A stretch of 64,000 bases of DNA from Hoeflea sp. IMCC20628 (GCF_001011155.1 NZ_CP011479.1:4165662-4229661); one strand, 5' to 3'. Shown: positions 18,406 to 28,573, counted from the first letter of the stretch. Made by a program: numbers and translations. Notes: generated by a model from the letters alone, not told the origin.

Positions 18406-18749
18406 ATGGCTGCAATGCCGGAACCCAGAGTGTCCGCTTCAAGGGTGACACTGGCTTCCGACAAAACCAAAAAGCCGCGAGACCGCCAACCGCATCACAA
18501 TGCTGCTGCCAAATTCCTATTGCGCCGAACCCACCGCGCCATTGTTAAATCCAGCTTCAATGAGGTCCGGCTTGTCGATCCGGCACGCTCGGCGTGTGGC
18601 CCCCAGTTTCATCAGCCGATTGCTCTGTCATTCTCACTTGACGGGCAGGAAGGCGACCGATATTTACCGCAGAGCAAGCTTTCCCCCTCCAGCGTTGCCC
18701 TATCTTGTGCCAAGTGCTTGTAAAGTATTGATGTAGATTGACCAAAAAT
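18406..18749 (+). other. Intergenic region upstream of a glycosyltransferase
   Basis: 344 bp between the sugar transferase stop and the glycosyltransferase start. I see no gene, tRNA or clear promoter; the small ORFs here lack conserved sequence. Confidence 0.45.
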
Positions 18750-19511
18750 ATGCCCAAAACAGCGATGATCGTGTGGAATACCATGGTCCATGACGCTCGG
18801 GTTACCAAGGAAGCACAGACCTTGGCTCGTCACGGACACAGTGTCCGCGTCTTTTGCTTTGCCAGCGACGGACGTACTCCCGCTGACGAAACCATCGAAC
18901 CCGGCTTCTCCATTTGCCGCGTGAACCGCACACCCATGCGGTTCCTCAGAAAGCTGTTTTCCCGAGCGGAACCTGCTGAGGCACACAGTTCATCCGGTGC
19001 GGCTGATCGGCAGGCATCCGCCGGGGCGCCCGGTGGTCCGCTCGTCTGGAGCTACCGGTTCCTGAATTTTGCGAGTGTCCACTTCAAACTGCTTGTCCGT
19101 ATAGTGAAGTACCGTCCCGACACTGTGCACGCTCATGATGTAAACACGTTGCCCACCGCCTGGTTGGCGGCCCGATTATCCGGAGCAAGACTGATCTACG
19201 ACGCGCATGAGATCAGCACGGATCGGGAAGGCTACAAGAAGCTGCGCAGCGCTGTCTTCATCACGGAGAAATTGTTGATGCCTGCCGCGGTTGCGGTCAT
19301 CACCACCACGGACATGCGGGCCAAATACCTGGCGCGCGCCTACAAGCGCAAAAGACCCGCCGTGCTTCAAAACCGGCCCCGCCGCTCCCCGCAAAAATCA
19401 AAAGACAACACCTGGCTGCGACAACATTTCGGAATTGATGAGCGGCTTCCAATCGTGCTGTATCAAGGTGGACTGCAGCAGGGACGCGGGCTTGTGTCCG
19501 TCGTCAGATAA
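18750..19511 (+). pseudogene. Glycosyltransferase (GT4-like), 3' end replaced by an IS
   Basis: The first ~248 residues are the N-terminal half of a GT-B glycosyltransferase: MIVWNTMVHDARVTKEAQTL, then HAHDVNTLPTAWLAA and LIYDAHEIS, and the start of the second domain (LPIVLYQGGLQQGRGL). The reading then enters the terminal repeat of an IS3-family element at 19495 and stops after VSVVR. The donor-binding C-terminal half is missing, so the protein should be inactive. It would have added a sugar to the surface polysaccharide made by the neighbouring genes. Start ATG 18750; an upstream TTG is less likely. Confidence 0.82.
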
Positions 19512-19567
19512 AATGGGACATCAGAGCGGCTTGAGTATTGGAGGCTCTGGTTCGTTTGTGTGACTGA

Positions 19568-20548
19568 TTATGCCGCTTGTTTTTGATGGTGCAAGCGACG
19601 TTGGCGGATTGTCAGCTTCTTGATCTCTTTCCTTTCTCTCAAGATGGCTTTGTCGCGCCCAAAGTAGACGTCGGCGGGTGTGACGTTCTTCAAGCTCTCG
19701 TGGTAGCGCCTGTTGTTATAGTAGTCGACGAAGGCCTCGATCTGGCGTTCAAGATCGCCTGGCAGATAGTAATTTTCCAGCAGGACCCGGTTCTTCATCG
19801 TCTGATGCCATCGCTCGATCTTTCCCTGGGTTTGCGGGTGGAACGGGGCTCCACGAACGTGATCCATCTTCTTGTCCTCCAGCCATTCAGCCAAATCGCC
19901 AGAGATGTAACATGACCCGTTATCGCTGAGCAGGCGCGGTTTGTGGCGCACGACGGCCTGGTCGCAGCCCGATGCCTGAAGCGCCAGTTCAATGGTGTCT
20001 GTCACGTCCTCGGCCCGCATGTTTGTGCAAAGCTTCCAGGCGATGATGTAGCGGCTGTAATCGTCCAGGATCGTGCTGAGGTAATACCAGCCCCACCCGA
20101 TGATCTTGAAGTAGGTGAAGTCGGTCTGCCACATCTCATTGATGGCGATAGTTTTGTCTTTGAACTCATTGGCTGCCTTGATCACCACATAGGCCGGTGC
20201 GGTGATTAAATCGGCTTCCTTCAGGATACGATAAGCCGATGATTCAGAGACAAAATACCGCTTCTCATCAGTGTATTTGACTGCCAGCTCCCGGGTCGTC
20301 AGCGCCTCGTGTTCCAGCGCGAACTCAATCAGGTCATCACGCCGGTCTTGGGGGATACGGTTCCAGACCGACTTCGGCCGTGGAGACCGATCATCCAAGG
20401 CAACAACCCCACCGTCGAGGTAAAGATCATACCATCTGTAAAAAGTGGTGCGCGGTATGCCCAGCATATCGAGGGTCTGCTTGGTTGGCAGGTGCGATCC
20501 TTCGACCGTGCGAATGATCTCAAGCTTCTCGGTCGCAGGGTATCTCAT
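19568..20548 (-). CDS. IS3-family transposase OrfB
   Basis: A 326-residue transposase with an N-terminal helix-turn-helix (LPTKQTLDMLGIPRTTFYRW) and an rve integrase core. The DDE triad is Asp in WQTDFTYFKI, Asp in LLSDNGSCY and Glu in TQGKIERWHQT. Start ATG 20548 overlaps the orfA stop (ATGA). The frame is also open 24 codons upstream, across an A7 slippery run in orfA, so an OrfAB fusion by -1 frameshifting is likely, as is usual in the family. Intact. Confidence 0.92.
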   Translation of the reverse strand: MRYPATEKLEIIRTVEGSHLPTKQTLDMLGIPRTTFYRWYDLYLDGGVVALDDRSPRPKSVWNRIPQDRRDDLIEFALEHEALTTRELAVKYTDEKRYFVSESSAYRILKEADLITAPAYVVIKAANEFKDKTIAINEMWQTDFTYFKIIGWGWYYLSTILDDYSRYIIAWKLCTNMRAEDVTDTIELALQASGCDQAVVRHKPRLLSDNGSCYISGDLAEWLEDKKMDHVRGAPFHPQTQGKIERWHQTMKNRVLLENYYLPGDLERQIEAFVDYYNNRRYHESLKNVTPADVYFGRDKAILRERKEIKKLTIRQRRLHHQKQAA

Positions 20549-20919
20549 GCCTCGTCCTCCCCAGCACCTGTCATGCTTTTTTTGAGCAGGCGGTTCTCCA
20601 GGGTCAGATCGGCGACGCATTCCTTCAACGCCAAGGCTTCAGAGCGAAGGTCCTTTACTTCCGGCGACGTCGCTTGCCGTGCTGTGTCACCCGAGAGCCG
20701 GCGCTTGCCTGCTTCCAGGAACTCCTTCGACCAGCTGTAATACAGGCTTTCGGCGATACCTTCGCGGCGGCACAGCACCGAGATGCTTTCCTCTCCACGC
20801 AAACCCGCCAAAACGATACGGATTTTTTCCTCCGCTGAATAGGTCTGGCGGGTCTTGCGGCGGATGTTCTTGACCAGCTTGTCAGCTGCGTTCTTCGATG
20901 TTTCAGGCTTCTGTCTCAT
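20545..20919 (-). CDS. IS3-family transposase OrfA
   Basis: A 124-residue DNA-binding subunit with a helix-turn-helix (EESISVLCRREGIAESLYYS) and a C-terminal leucine-rich coiled coil (LALKECVADLTLENRLLKKS). ATG 20919 has the ribosome site GGGAGATCGAG. It recognises the IS ends, and its coiled coil joins it to OrfB. Confidence 0.9.
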   Translation of the reverse strand: MRQKPETSKNAADKLVKNIRRKTRQTYSAEEKIRIVLAGLRGEESISVLCRREGIAESLYYSWSKEFLEAGKRRLSGDTARQATSPEVKDLRSEALALKECVADLTLENRLLKKSMTGAGEDEA

Positions 20920-20963
20920 CTCGATCTCCCAATCGGTAAGATGAACCAGAAATCCTCCGTTGT

Positions 20964-21968
20964 TCAAATCCTCAAATCTGTCCCACGGGCGCTGACGTCA
21001 GACAGATGGTGCAAGCGACGTTGGCGGATTGTCAGCTTCTTGATCTCTTTCCTTTCTCTCAAGATGGCTTTGTCGCGCCCAAAGTAGACGTCGGCGGGTG
21101 TGACGTTCTTCAAGCTCTCGTGGTAGCGCCTGTTGTTATAGTAGTCGACGAAGGCCTCGATCTGGCGTTCAAGATCGCCTGGCAGATAGTAATTTTCCAG
21201 CAGGACCCGGTTCTTCATCGTCTGATGCCATCGCTCGATCTTTCCCTGGGTTTGCGGGTGGAACGGGGCTCCACGAACGTGATCCATCTTCTTGTCCTCC
21301 AGCCATTCAGCCAAATCGCCAGAGATGTAACATGACCCGTTATCGCTGAGCAGGCGCGGTTTGTGGCGCACGACGGCCTGGTCGCAGCCCGATGCCTGAA
21401 GCGCCAGTTCAATGGTGTCTGTCACGTCCTCGGCCCGCATGTTTGTGCAAAGCTTCCAGGCGATGATGTAGCGGCTGTAATCGTCCAGGATCGTGCTGAG
21501 GTAATACCAGCCCCACCCGATGATCTTGAAGTAGGTGAAGTCGGTCTGCCACATCTCATTGATGGCGATAGTTTTGTCTTTGAACTCATTGGCTGCCTTG
21601 ATCACCACATAGGCCGGTGCGGTGATTAAATCGGCTTCCTTCAGGATACGATAAGCCGATGATTCAGAGACAAAATACCGCTTCTCATCAGTGTATTTGA
21701 CTGCCAGCTCCCGGGTCGTCAGCGCCTCGTGTTCCAGCGCGAACTCAATCAGGTCATCACGCCGGTCTTGGGGGATACGGTTCCAGACCGACTTCGGCCG
21801 TGGAGACCGATCATCCAAGGCAACAACCCCACCGTCGAGGTAAAGATCATACCATCTGTAAAAAGTGGTGCGCGGTATGCCCAGCATATCGAGGGTCTGC
21901 TTGGTTGGCAGGTGCGATCCTTCGACCGTGCGAATGATCTCAAGCTTCTCGGTCGCAGGGTATCTCAT
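20964..21968 (-). pseudogene. IS3-family OrfB of copy 2, C-terminus altered at an IS junction
   Basis: Identical to the other OrfB copies through RQRRLHH, then the reading crosses into copy 1's terminal repeat and ends LSDVSARGTDLRI instead of QKQAA. The full DDE core is kept, so the protein might still be active, but the copy lacks its own right end. Confidence 0.8.
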
Positions 21969-22424
21969 GCCTCGTCCTCCCCAGCACCTGTCATGCTTTT
22001 TTTGAGCAGGCGGTTCTCCAGGGTCAGATCGGCGACGCATTCCTTCAACGCCAAGGCTTCAGAGCGAAGGTCCTTTACTTCCGGCGACGTCGCTTGCCGT
22101 GCTGTGTCACCCGAGAGCCGGCGCTTGCCTGCTTCCAGGAACTCCTTCGACCAGCTGTAATACAGGCTTTCGGCGATACCTTCGCGGCGGCACAGCACCG
22201 AGATGCTTTCCTCTCCACGCAAACCCGCCAAAACGATACGGATTTTTTCCTCCGCTGAATAGGTCTGGCGGGTCTTGCGGCGGATGTTCTTGACCAGCTT
22301 GTCAGCTGCGTTCTTCGATGTTTCAGGCTTCTGTCTCATCTCGATCTCCCAATCGGTAAGATGAACCAGAAATCCTCCGTTGTTCAAATCCTCAAATCTG
22401 TCCCACGGGCGCTGACGTCAGACA
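21005..22424 (-). mobile_element. IS3-family insertion sequence, copy 2 (90 bp missing at the orfB end)
   Basis: Matches the first 1420 bp of the 1510-bp element. Its left inverted repeat ends at 22424, and its last 90 bp, including the right inverted repeat, are absent; it abuts copy 1 directly at 21004/21005. It cannot transpose alone. The other flank is the 3' part of an RTX gene. Confidence 0.85.
21965..22339 (-). CDS. IS3-family transposase OrfA (copy 2)
   Basis: Same 124-residue sequence as the other two OrfA copies, with the same ribosome site and the same A7 frameshift run before the orfB overlap. Intact. Confidence 0.88.
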   Translation of the reverse strand: MRQKPETSKNAADKLVKNIRRKTRQTYSAEEKIRIVLAGLRGEESISVLCRREGIAESLYYSWSKEFLEAGKRRLSGDTARQATSPEVKDLRSEALALKECVADLTLENRLLKKSMTGAGEDEA

Positions 22425-22792
22425 CTTTCACCGGGATCGAGAACATCTTTGCCACGTCTGACAATGACGACATCACGGGCACGGCCGGCAACAACACCAT
22501 CGTCGGACGTTCCGGGGCCGACCGGATCAATGGCGGCTCCGGCGATGACATCATCCAGGGAGGCCTCGGACGCGATCTGCTGACCGGCGGTCGCGGCAAT
22601 GATCGCATCGACGGTGGCAGCGACACCAACGACTACGCCTTCTTCAGCGGCAATCAGGACCAGTACAACATCTCCACCACAGCAGGCGGTGTCACCACGG
22701 TCGAGTGGATTGGCCCTGGCAGCGGCGATGGCACCGACACGCTGACGGGCATCGAGTTCCTCGGCTTCGATGACGGGTTTTTCTACGTCTGA
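22425..22792 (+). pseudogene. C-terminal fragment of an RTX calcium-binding protein
   Basis: The open frame runs out of IS copy 2 and encodes about 122 residues with RTX nonapeptides (GGSGDDIIQGGLG, GGRGNDRIDGG). It ends DTLTGIEFLGFDDGFFYV, a typical C-terminus of type I-secreted proteins. The 5' part of the gene is missing. It cannot be shown whether it came from the Calx-beta protein at the left edge. Confidence 0.8.
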
Positions 22793-22898
22793 GTTCCGGG
22801 CCGCTTGAAGTGACGGGAAAAATTTGCCGTGCGGCGTTGAACGAACGCTCGATCCAGGTCAGCCCGGACCTCAACCGCGAAGTGTTTCAGTGCAGCCC

Positions 22899-23984
22899 TT
22901 ACAGGCGCGTGCCGTCCGGAGTAAACAAAAAGCAATTCCCTGGATCGATCGATGCCGACACGATGTCGCCCGCCTTGACACTTGTCGCGCCGCGCAACTC
23001 CATGGTCACGGCATGGTCACGGCCGGGATCTGTGTAGACATAGGACACGCCACCAAGCCGTTCGATTATGCTGCATTCCAGCCTCACCTCGTGCCCGCCC
23101 GGCTCGGCGCTGAAGTGTTCCGGGCGAATGCCCAGAATGACATCTTGAGGAAGCTCCGCACCCGCGTCCCGCGGCATGACTTCAAGCCCCGACAATCCCA
23201 GTTGCGGCACATCCAGACTGACCGCCCCCTGCTCCGTCCGACCTGTGACACGAGCCGGCACCAGATTTATCTTCGGCGATCCGATAAAGCCCGCGACGAA
23301 CATGTTGTCGGGATCGGAATATAGCTCATCCGGTGTTCCAAATTGCTCGATGCGGCCGTCGCGCAGCACCACAATACGCTTTGCCAGCGTCATCGCCTCG
23401 ACCTGGTCGTGGGTCACGTAAATCATCGTCGCCCCCAACTCGCTATGAAGCTTGGCAATCTCGAGCCGCATCTGTACCCGCAGTTCGGCGTCAAGATTTG
23501 ACAGCGGTTCATCAAACAGGAAGATCTTCGGATCACGCACGATTGCCCGGCCGATCGCCACGCGCTGGCGCTGGCCGCCCGAAAGCGCCTTCGGCTTGCG
23601 TTCGAGATAAGGCACCAGTTGAAGCATTTCGGCAGCCTTGCGGACGGTTTCAAGGCGCTGCTGTTTCGGCATTCCCGCCATCTCAAGACCGAACGCCATG
23701 TTTTCCTCGACACTCATGTGCGGATAGAGCGCATAAGTCTGGAACACCATTGCAATCCCGCGCTTGCTGGGCTCCGCACGCGTCACCTCAATGCCGTCTA
23801 TGGAAACGGTGCCTGAGGTGACTTCCTCCAGACCTGCAATCATCCGCAACAGAGTCGACTTGCCACACCCCGACGGGCCGACGAACACGATGAATTCACC
23901 GCTCTCGATCTTCAGATCAATCGAACGGATCACCTCGACTGGTCCGAATTTCTTCTGCAGGGCGGAAAGTTGGATATTGGCCAT
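22899..23984 (-). CDS. Sugar ABC transporter ATPase (UgpC/MalK type)
   Basis: A 361-residue ATPase with Walker A GPSGCGKST, signature LSGGQRQRVAIGRA, Walker B IFLFDEPLSNLD, H-loop VTHDQ and a C-terminal TOBE/OB regulatory domain (~235-361, LGIRPEHF). It energises uptake by the two permeases upstream. Start ATG 23984. It is last in the order binding protein, permease, permease, ATPase, and belongs to the amino-sugar region. Such ATPases may serve several CUT1 transporters. Confidence 0.9.
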   Translation of the reverse strand: MANIQLSALQKKFGPVEVIRSIDLKIESGEFIVFVGPSGCGKSTLLRMIAGLEEVTSGTVSIDGIEVTRAEPSKRGIAMVFQTYALYPHMSVEENMAFGLEMAGMPKQQRLETVRKAAEMLQLVPYLERKPKALSGGQRQRVAIGRAIVRDPKIFLFDEPLSNLDAELRVQMRLEIAKLHSELGATMIYVTHDQVEAMTLAKRIVVLRDGRIEQFGTPDELYSDPDNMFVAGFIGSPKINLVPARVTGRTEQGAVSLDVPQLGLSGLEVMPRDAGAELPQDVILGIRPEHFSAEPGGHEVRLECSIIERLGGVSYVYTDPGRDHAVTMELRGATSVKAGDIVSASIDPGNCFLFTPDGTRL

Positions 23985-24012
23985 GTGTGGCTCCGGTCGC
24001 TGTCTGGTCGCT

Positions 24013-24840
24013 TTACTTCACCGCGCCCTCAGTCAGGCCGGAGACGAACCAGCGACCGATCAGAGCGAAAAGCAGAATAACAGGGAGGGTTGCGAGGCTG
24101 GCGCCTGCCAGCAGCAAGCCCCAATCGATTTGATATTGTCCGATAATGCCGGAAAATCCGACAGGAACGGGGCGCTTGGCGTCCGACAGAATCAGCACTG
24201 ACGCAAACACATATTCAGTCCAGGACATGATGAAGGCGAAGATGCCGACACTTGCGATGCCGGGTGCGATCAGCGGAATCATCACTCGCCTGAGGATTAC
24301 CAGCGGTGGCGCACCATCCATCACAGCCGCTTCCTCGATCTCCATCGGCACCGAGCCAAAGAACGAGCGCAGCATCCAGATGGCAAAAGGCAAGGCAAAG
24401 CTGACATTCACCACCACCAGCGCCGCCCGGGTGTCAATCAGTCCGAGCTTGGCAAACATCCCGAACAGCGGAATAAGGACAACAATGCTCGGAAACGCAT
24501 AGGCGAGCAGGATCATCCGGTAGAGCGCTTCTCGCCCGGGAAACCTCAGGCGAAAGAAGGCATAGGCAGCAGGAACAGAGAGCACCAGCGTGATCAGGGT
24601 GGAAAGCGAGGCGACCACCAGGCTGTTGACCATATAGGTGGGGTAGTCAGAACTCGACAGCAGCTTGACATAATGCTGCAGCGTAAAGGACTGCGGAATC
24701 ATCGTCGGCACCCGTGCGATGATCTCCTGCGGCAGCTTGAACGAGCCCGACATCACCCACCAGAATGGCAGGGTTATGATCGTCACAAAGAACAGCACAA
24801 CGCCGCCAAGCACGATGTTCCAGCCGATGCCGCGCCTCAT
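24013..24840 (-). CDS. Sugar ABC transporter permease (MalG type)
   Basis: A 275-residue membrane protein with six predicted helices and the EAA loop (EEAAVMDGAPPLVILRRVMIP, written here as EEAAVMDGAPP then RRVMIPLIAPG) that contacts the ATPase. CUT1 family, MalG-like. Its ATG (24840) overlaps the stop of the other permease, indicating translational coupling. Confidence 0.88.
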   Translation of the reverse strand: MRRGIGWNIVLGGVVLFFVTIITLPFWWVMSGSFKLPQEIIARVPTMIPQSFTLQHYVKLLSSSDYPTYMVNSLVVASLSTLITLVLSVPAAYAFFRLRFPGREALYRMILLAYAFPSIVVLIPLFGMFAKLGLIDTRAALVVVNVSFALPFAIWMLRSFFGSVPMEIEEAAVMDGAPPLVILRRVMIPLIAPGIASVGIFAFIMSWTEYVFASVLILSDAKRPVPVGFSGIIGQYQIDWGLLLAGASLATLPVILLFALIGRWFVSGLTEGAVK

Positions 24841-25712
24841 CGTTCATCTCCCTGCCGGGCCAGGGAGCGCGTGGCAAAGAAGGCAAAGGCCATCAGCAGA
24901 ACCGAAGCCAGAACAGCCACCGTCGCTGCCTCGCTGAGGCGGTAGCCCTTGAACGCAGTCTCGTAGATCAGAATAGGCAAGGTCCGCGTGCCGCCGGCCG
25001 GACCGCCGCTGGTCAGCAGCCAGATAATGTCGAAGACGTTGAAGGACAACAGTGTGCCGACGATCACCAGAACGCCAAGCGTTGGCGCCAGCAAGGGCCA
25101 GGTGATGCGCGTAAAACGCTTGACCGCGCCGGCGCCGTCAATTCGCGCGGCTTCGTAAAGATCGGAGGGAATGCGTGTCAGTCCCGCCAGCATCATCAGC
25201 GCGATGAACGGAAACCAGCGCCAGGAATTGATGAACACCAGCGTCGCCATGGCCGACCATTTTGACGAAAAAAAGCCGATCGGCCGGTCGATGATGCCTA
25301 TTTGGATCAGCAATGGATTGATCATGCCGCCGGAGGTGCTGAACAACCATCGCCAGATCATCACCACCACCACGGTCGGGACGATCCAGGTCAGGATGAT
25401 CCAGGTTCGGGCGATGCGGACGCCCGGAAAGTTCTGGTTCAAAACAAGAGCGGCCGCCAGTGCCAGCACTGTCTGCAATGCCGCATTGGCCACAACCCAG
25501 ACAATGCTCAGCCAGGACGCGTTCCAGAAGGCGGCATTGGAAAGAACCTTGCGATAGTTCGCGAGCCCCACCCAGCTTCCCTCGGAACCAACGGTACGGA
25601 CATCCTGCAAACTCAGCAGAACGGCCGAAAGCAGTGGCCATCCGAGGATGGCCACCAGCAACAGCAATGCCGGTGCGACAAAGACAAAGGCATAAAATCG
25701 TGATTGTCGCAT
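24837..25712 (-). CDS. Sugar ABC transporter permease (MalF type)
   Basis: A 291-residue CUT1 permease with six helices and the EAA loop EAARIDGAGAVKRFTRITWP. It pairs with the MalG-type permease to form the channel, and lies 16 bp after the binding-protein gene. Confidence 0.88.
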   Translation of the reverse strand: MRQSRFYAFVFVAPALLLLVAILGWPLLSAVLLSLQDVRTVGSEGSWVGLANYRKVLSNAAFWNASWLSIVWVVANAALQTVLALAAALVLNQNFPGVRIARTWIILTWIVPTVVVVMIWRWLFSTSGGMINPLLIQIGIIDRPIGFFSSKWSAMATLVFINSWRWFPFIALMMLAGLTRIPSDLYEAARIDGAGAVKRFTRITWPLLAPTLGVLVIVGTLLSFNVFDIIWLLTSGGPAGGTRTLPILIYETAFKGYRLSEAATVAVLASVLLMAFAFFATRSLARQGDER

Positions 25713-25728
25713 CCGGATCTGTCTCTCG

Positions 25729-27009
25729 TTACTCGGAAGCTTCGGTCATGCGGGCCTGGCCGTCAGACACTGCCTCGGCAGCGGTCTTTCCACCGACCAC
25801 AACGGCCTGAAGCGTTTCGGCAAGAATATTCTGCGCCGAGATCGCTGCAATCGCCGGGAAGACGCGACCACTGGTGAAGCCGAACAGCTTGCCGTTGCCC
25901 GAATTCTCGATCACGGTTTCGATCTGCCCGCGGTACTTCTGCACGGTTTCGTCATTCCAGAAGCTTTCCGCCTTGGCACCGTCCGCGGTGACCGGCATGA
26001 ACAGGCCAGGCTCCATATTGAGGAACTGACCGTAATTCTCCGGCTCCAGCAGATAGCTGACGAATTTTTCCGAAGCCTTGCGCTTTGCTTCATCCGTCGA
26101 CAGCATCATCACCGCGTTGGGATAGGCGATGGTGTTGTGCTGGCTTTCGCCTTCGGCATGCGGGATGGCCGCAACGCCGAGATCATCAGCGTCACCTTCG
26201 GCCTGAGTATCATAGGACGAGATCACGGAAAACTGCAGGATCATGCCGCAGCTTTTCGAGGCAAAGCAGGATTCCGCCTCACCCCAGGTCCATGAAGTGT
26301 TGTCGGGCGGCGACAACTTCTGCAACTCGGCATAGTACTCGTAAGCCGCAATGGTTTGCGGATTGTCAAACCGCAGCTTGCCGTTTTCGTCGTAGATTTC
26401 CGTCGCCCCGCCATTGGCCATGACCGAATACACGGTCTGGTCTGTGTAAAGCTGCTTGTTGGCCGGCAATCCAATGCCGTAGGTCGAATCCGAAGAAAGC
26501 TTTTCGGCGGCAGCCTTCCAGTCAGCCCATGTGGTTGGCACGTCCAAGCCGGCTTCCGCAAAAACGCTTTTGCGATACCAGAGATTCATCGACATGTTGT
26601 ACAAGGGAACCGCCCAGACGCCGCCGTCATAAGTGTAGGACTCAAGCGCGCTATCCAGAAAATCATGTTCCTTGTCGAGCTCGGTGACAAAGTCCGAAAC
26701 CGAGGTCAGTGCGCCGATATTCTTGAGGATTGGCGCAAAATCCGGAATGGCAAAGAGCATGTCCGGGCCGGCGCCTGCTGACAGAGCGGCTGGTGCCTTG
26801 GCATAGATTTCGCCCCAGTTCTGCGGCTCCTGGCTCACAACAATGTCCGGGTTGGCCTCGTTGAAGGCGTCCATCAATTTCTGAATGCGTTCCACCCGGT
26901 GCGGCGGCTGTTCCATGTGCCACAGGGTGATTTCGACCGGTGCCGCCCAAGCGGAAACCGGCAGCAGCAGCGCTGCGCTTGTAAGCAGTGTCGTCAGTGA
27001 TTTTCTCAT
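25729..27009 (-). CDS. Sugar ABC transporter substrate-binding protein
   Basis: A 426-residue family 1 solute-binding protein with a signal peptide (MRKSLTTLLTSAALLLPVSA, cleaved near AWA). The body has ITLWHMEQPPHRVERIQKLM, NPDIVVSQEPQNW and WAVPLYNMSMNLWYRKSVF. It captures an oligosaccharide or amino sugar in the periplasm. NagA and SIS enzymes nearby suggest an N-acetylated amino sugar; the exact ligand is not visible. Confidence 0.88.
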   Translation of the reverse strand: MRKSLTTLLTSAALLLPVSAWAAPVEITLWHMEQPPHRVERIQKLMDAFNEANPDIVVSQEPQNWGEIYAKAPAALSAGAGPDMLFAIPDFAPILKNIGALTSVSDFVTELDKEHDFLDSALESYTYDGGVWAVPLYNMSMNLWYRKSVFAEAGLDVPTTWADWKAAAEKLSSDSTYGIGLPANKQLYTDQTVYSVMANGGATEIYDENGKLRFDNPQTIAAYEYYAELQKLSPPDNTSWTWGEAESCFASKSCGMILQFSVISSYDTQAEGDADDLGVAAIPHAEGESQHNTIAYPNAVMMLSTDEAKRKASEKFVSYLLEPENYGQFLNMEPGLFMPVTADGAKAESFWNDETVQKYRGQIETVIENSGNGKLFGFTSGRVFPAIAAISAQNILAETLQAVVVGGKTAAEAVSDGQARMTEASE

Positions 27010-27050
27010 GTCGTCAAACTCCCGTTTGCGGGCAAACCTGCCCTGTTCCC

Positions 27051-27779
27051 TTATAGATGCGGGTTGCGTGGCCGAAACCGCTCGACCAGCTTCCGGTTGA
27101 TCTCCTTGGCGCCCGGCATATTGGCACTGAGGTAGATTGGCGCGTCACCATCCGCTGCAAGCCGCGCTGCGACGTCGACAAAGATTGCGTTGAGGATCGT
27201 CACCCCGATGGCGGTGGAGACCGGACCGACTTTCAACTCTGATCCCGCCACCGCCATGACGGCGTCTCCTGGAGGACTGCCGTTGTCGAGCACGATGTCG
27301 GCCAGGTCCGCGAGCCTCTGACGGCCGGCGGCCGAGGCGGTCGAATAGGCGACCGAGGTGATGCAGATAACCGTGCAGCCGATCTCACGGCCGATGCGCG
27401 CGGCTTCCAGCGGCGCTGCGTTCACACCGGAATTGGAAATGACGAACAACACATCGCCGGGGCGAATATTGTAACGATCCATGATCGGAGCCACGATGCC
27501 TTCGGTCCGCTCATAGGCAGTCCCTGCGATAGCACCCTCGTGCAGCATGATCGGGGCGGCCAGTATCGGGACCGTGATGGCAAGACCGCCGGCGCGATAG
27601 TGCATCTCCTCGGCCATCACATGCGAGTGGCCGGTTCCAAAGATATAGACCCGGTTATCAGAACGGGCGGCAGCGGTCACAGCGATCGCCGCAGCTTCCA
27701 TTTGTGCCGATATATCGGTTTTCAGCGCGGTCAAGCGCTTGATCAGATTGTCAAAATATCCATCGGTCATAGAAGTCAT
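27051..27779 (-). CDS. SIS-domain sugar-phosphate protein (UPF0309-like)
   Basis: A 242-residue SIS-domain protein: [40 protein letters not shown] and [12 protein letters not shown]. These bind phosphosugars as isomerases, etherases (MurQ-like) or regulators. The start ATG 27779 overlaps the regulator stop (ATGA); ATG 27770 is an alternative. Being between a GntR gene and the transporter, it probably handles the imported amino sugar. Confidence 0.8.
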   Translation of the reverse strand: MTSMTDGYFDNLIKRLTALKTDISAQMEAAAIAVTAAARSDNRVYIFGTGHSHVMAEEMHYRAGGLAITVPILAAPIMLHEGAIAGTAYERTEGIVAPIMDRYNIRPGDVLFVISNSGVNAAPLEAARIGREIGCTVICITSVAYSTASAAGRQRLADLADIVLDNGSPPGDAVMAVAGSELKVGPVSTAIGVTILNAIFVDVAARLAADGDAPIYLSANMPGAKEINRKLVERFRPRNPHL

Positions 27780-28516
27780 TGGGTGGCATCGGCTCCAAGT
27801 GTAAGATTTGCCTTCATGACGAAAGAATCGCCGCGATAAACGGACCGCACAAACTCGAACGGGTTTCCGTTCACGTCGCAAGTCCTGCGGGTCAGCTCAA
27901 GAACGGGCGCATGCTCGCTGAGCTGGAGTGTTCGGCTGACAGCAGGGCTCGAAAGCGCCGCCTGCAGAGTTTGCTCAGCCGATGCCGGCATGATGCGGTA
28001 ATGCTTGCGCAGGATGGCGTAGAGCGACTCCTGAGCGAAGTCGGCCACGTTAAACAGGCCCGGCGCCACATCAGCGCGAATTTCCGTAGTCTCCATCGCC
28101 ACTGGTTCACCATCGACAAGACGGACACGCACCAGCCGATAGACATCGCCACCCAATGGAAGGTTCAGGGCGGTTGAACACAGCTCGTCGGCCCTGTGGG
28201 CACCAGATTCCACCACCACACTTGACGCGCGGCGACCCTGTTGCTCGATTTCTTCGGTGAAGCCAGTCAGTGTCGACAGTTTCTGCTGGATCATCGGCCG
28301 GCCGACAAAAGTACCATGCCCGGTTCGGGTTACCAGAATGCCGCGATCCGTAAGGTGCTTGAGTGCCTGGCGGGCGGTCATCCTGCTGATGCCAAGCTCT
28401 TCCGCCATCACCCGCTCCGAGGGAAGCTTATCGCCAACACTCAGCTTGCCGGAAGCTATGTCTGCTTCAAGCGCGGATGCGATCCGCCGATAGACTGGGC
28501 CAATCGGATCACTCAT
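27776..28516 (-). CDS. GntR/HutC-family transcriptional regulator
   Basis: A 246-residue repressor. The N-terminal winged helix has [21 protein letters not shown] and [10 protein letters not shown]; the C-terminal UTRA domain (~90-240) binds a phosphosugar effector. It is first in the transporter operon, and a palindrome of the NagR/DasR kind (TGGTATATACCA) lies 46 bp upstream. It likely represses the transporter operon until the sugar phosphate appears. Confidence 0.87.
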   Translation of the reverse strand: MSDPIGPVYRRIASALEADIASGKLSVGDKLPSERVMAEELGISRMTARQALKHLTDRGILVTRTGHGTFVGRPMIQQKLSTLTGFTEEIEQQGRRASSVVVESGAHRADELCSTALNLPLGGDVYRLVRVRLVDGEPVAMETTEIRADVAPGLFNVADFAQESLYAILRKHYRIMPASAEQTLQAALSSPAVSRTLQLSEHAPVLELTRRTCDVNGNPFEFVRSVYRGDSFVMKANLTLGADATQ

Positions 28517-28540
28517 GACACTTCAGCAACAATCGAATTG

Positions 28541-28573
28541 TGGTATAGTCCATACTGATAATGGTATATACCA
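28541..28573. promoter_or_regulatory. Probable GntR/HutC operators upstream of the transporter operon
   Basis: TGGTATATACCA (28562-28573) is a perfect palindrome, and TGGTATAGTCCATA (28541-28554) is a second imperfect copy 21 bp away. Both resemble the NagR/DasR box TGGTCTAGACCA recognised by HutC-type amino-sugar regulators. Confidence 0.6.

Larger units (their letters stand above)
19495..21004 (-). mobile_element. IS3-family insertion sequence, copy 1 (full, 1510 bp)
   Basis: The ends are clear imperfect inverted repeats: TGTCTGACGTCAG at the orfA end and TGTCCGTCGTCAG at the orfB end, each followed six bases later by TGGGACA. The element begins TG and ends CA, as is usual for the family, and carries orfA and orfB. 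The same 1510 bp occur inverted at 33589-35098. The left flank is a truncated glycosyltransferase and the right flank is IS copy 2, so no target duplication can be seen. Confidence 0.88.

Noticed and set aside
19495-19567. First read as a duplicated 3' end of the IS66 transposase gene
   Set aside because: The shared tail starts with a clear inverted repeat of the IS3 element's other end (TGTCCGTCGTCAG versus TGTCTGACGTCAG), so it is the true right end of the IS3 element and the IS66 gene is simply cut there.
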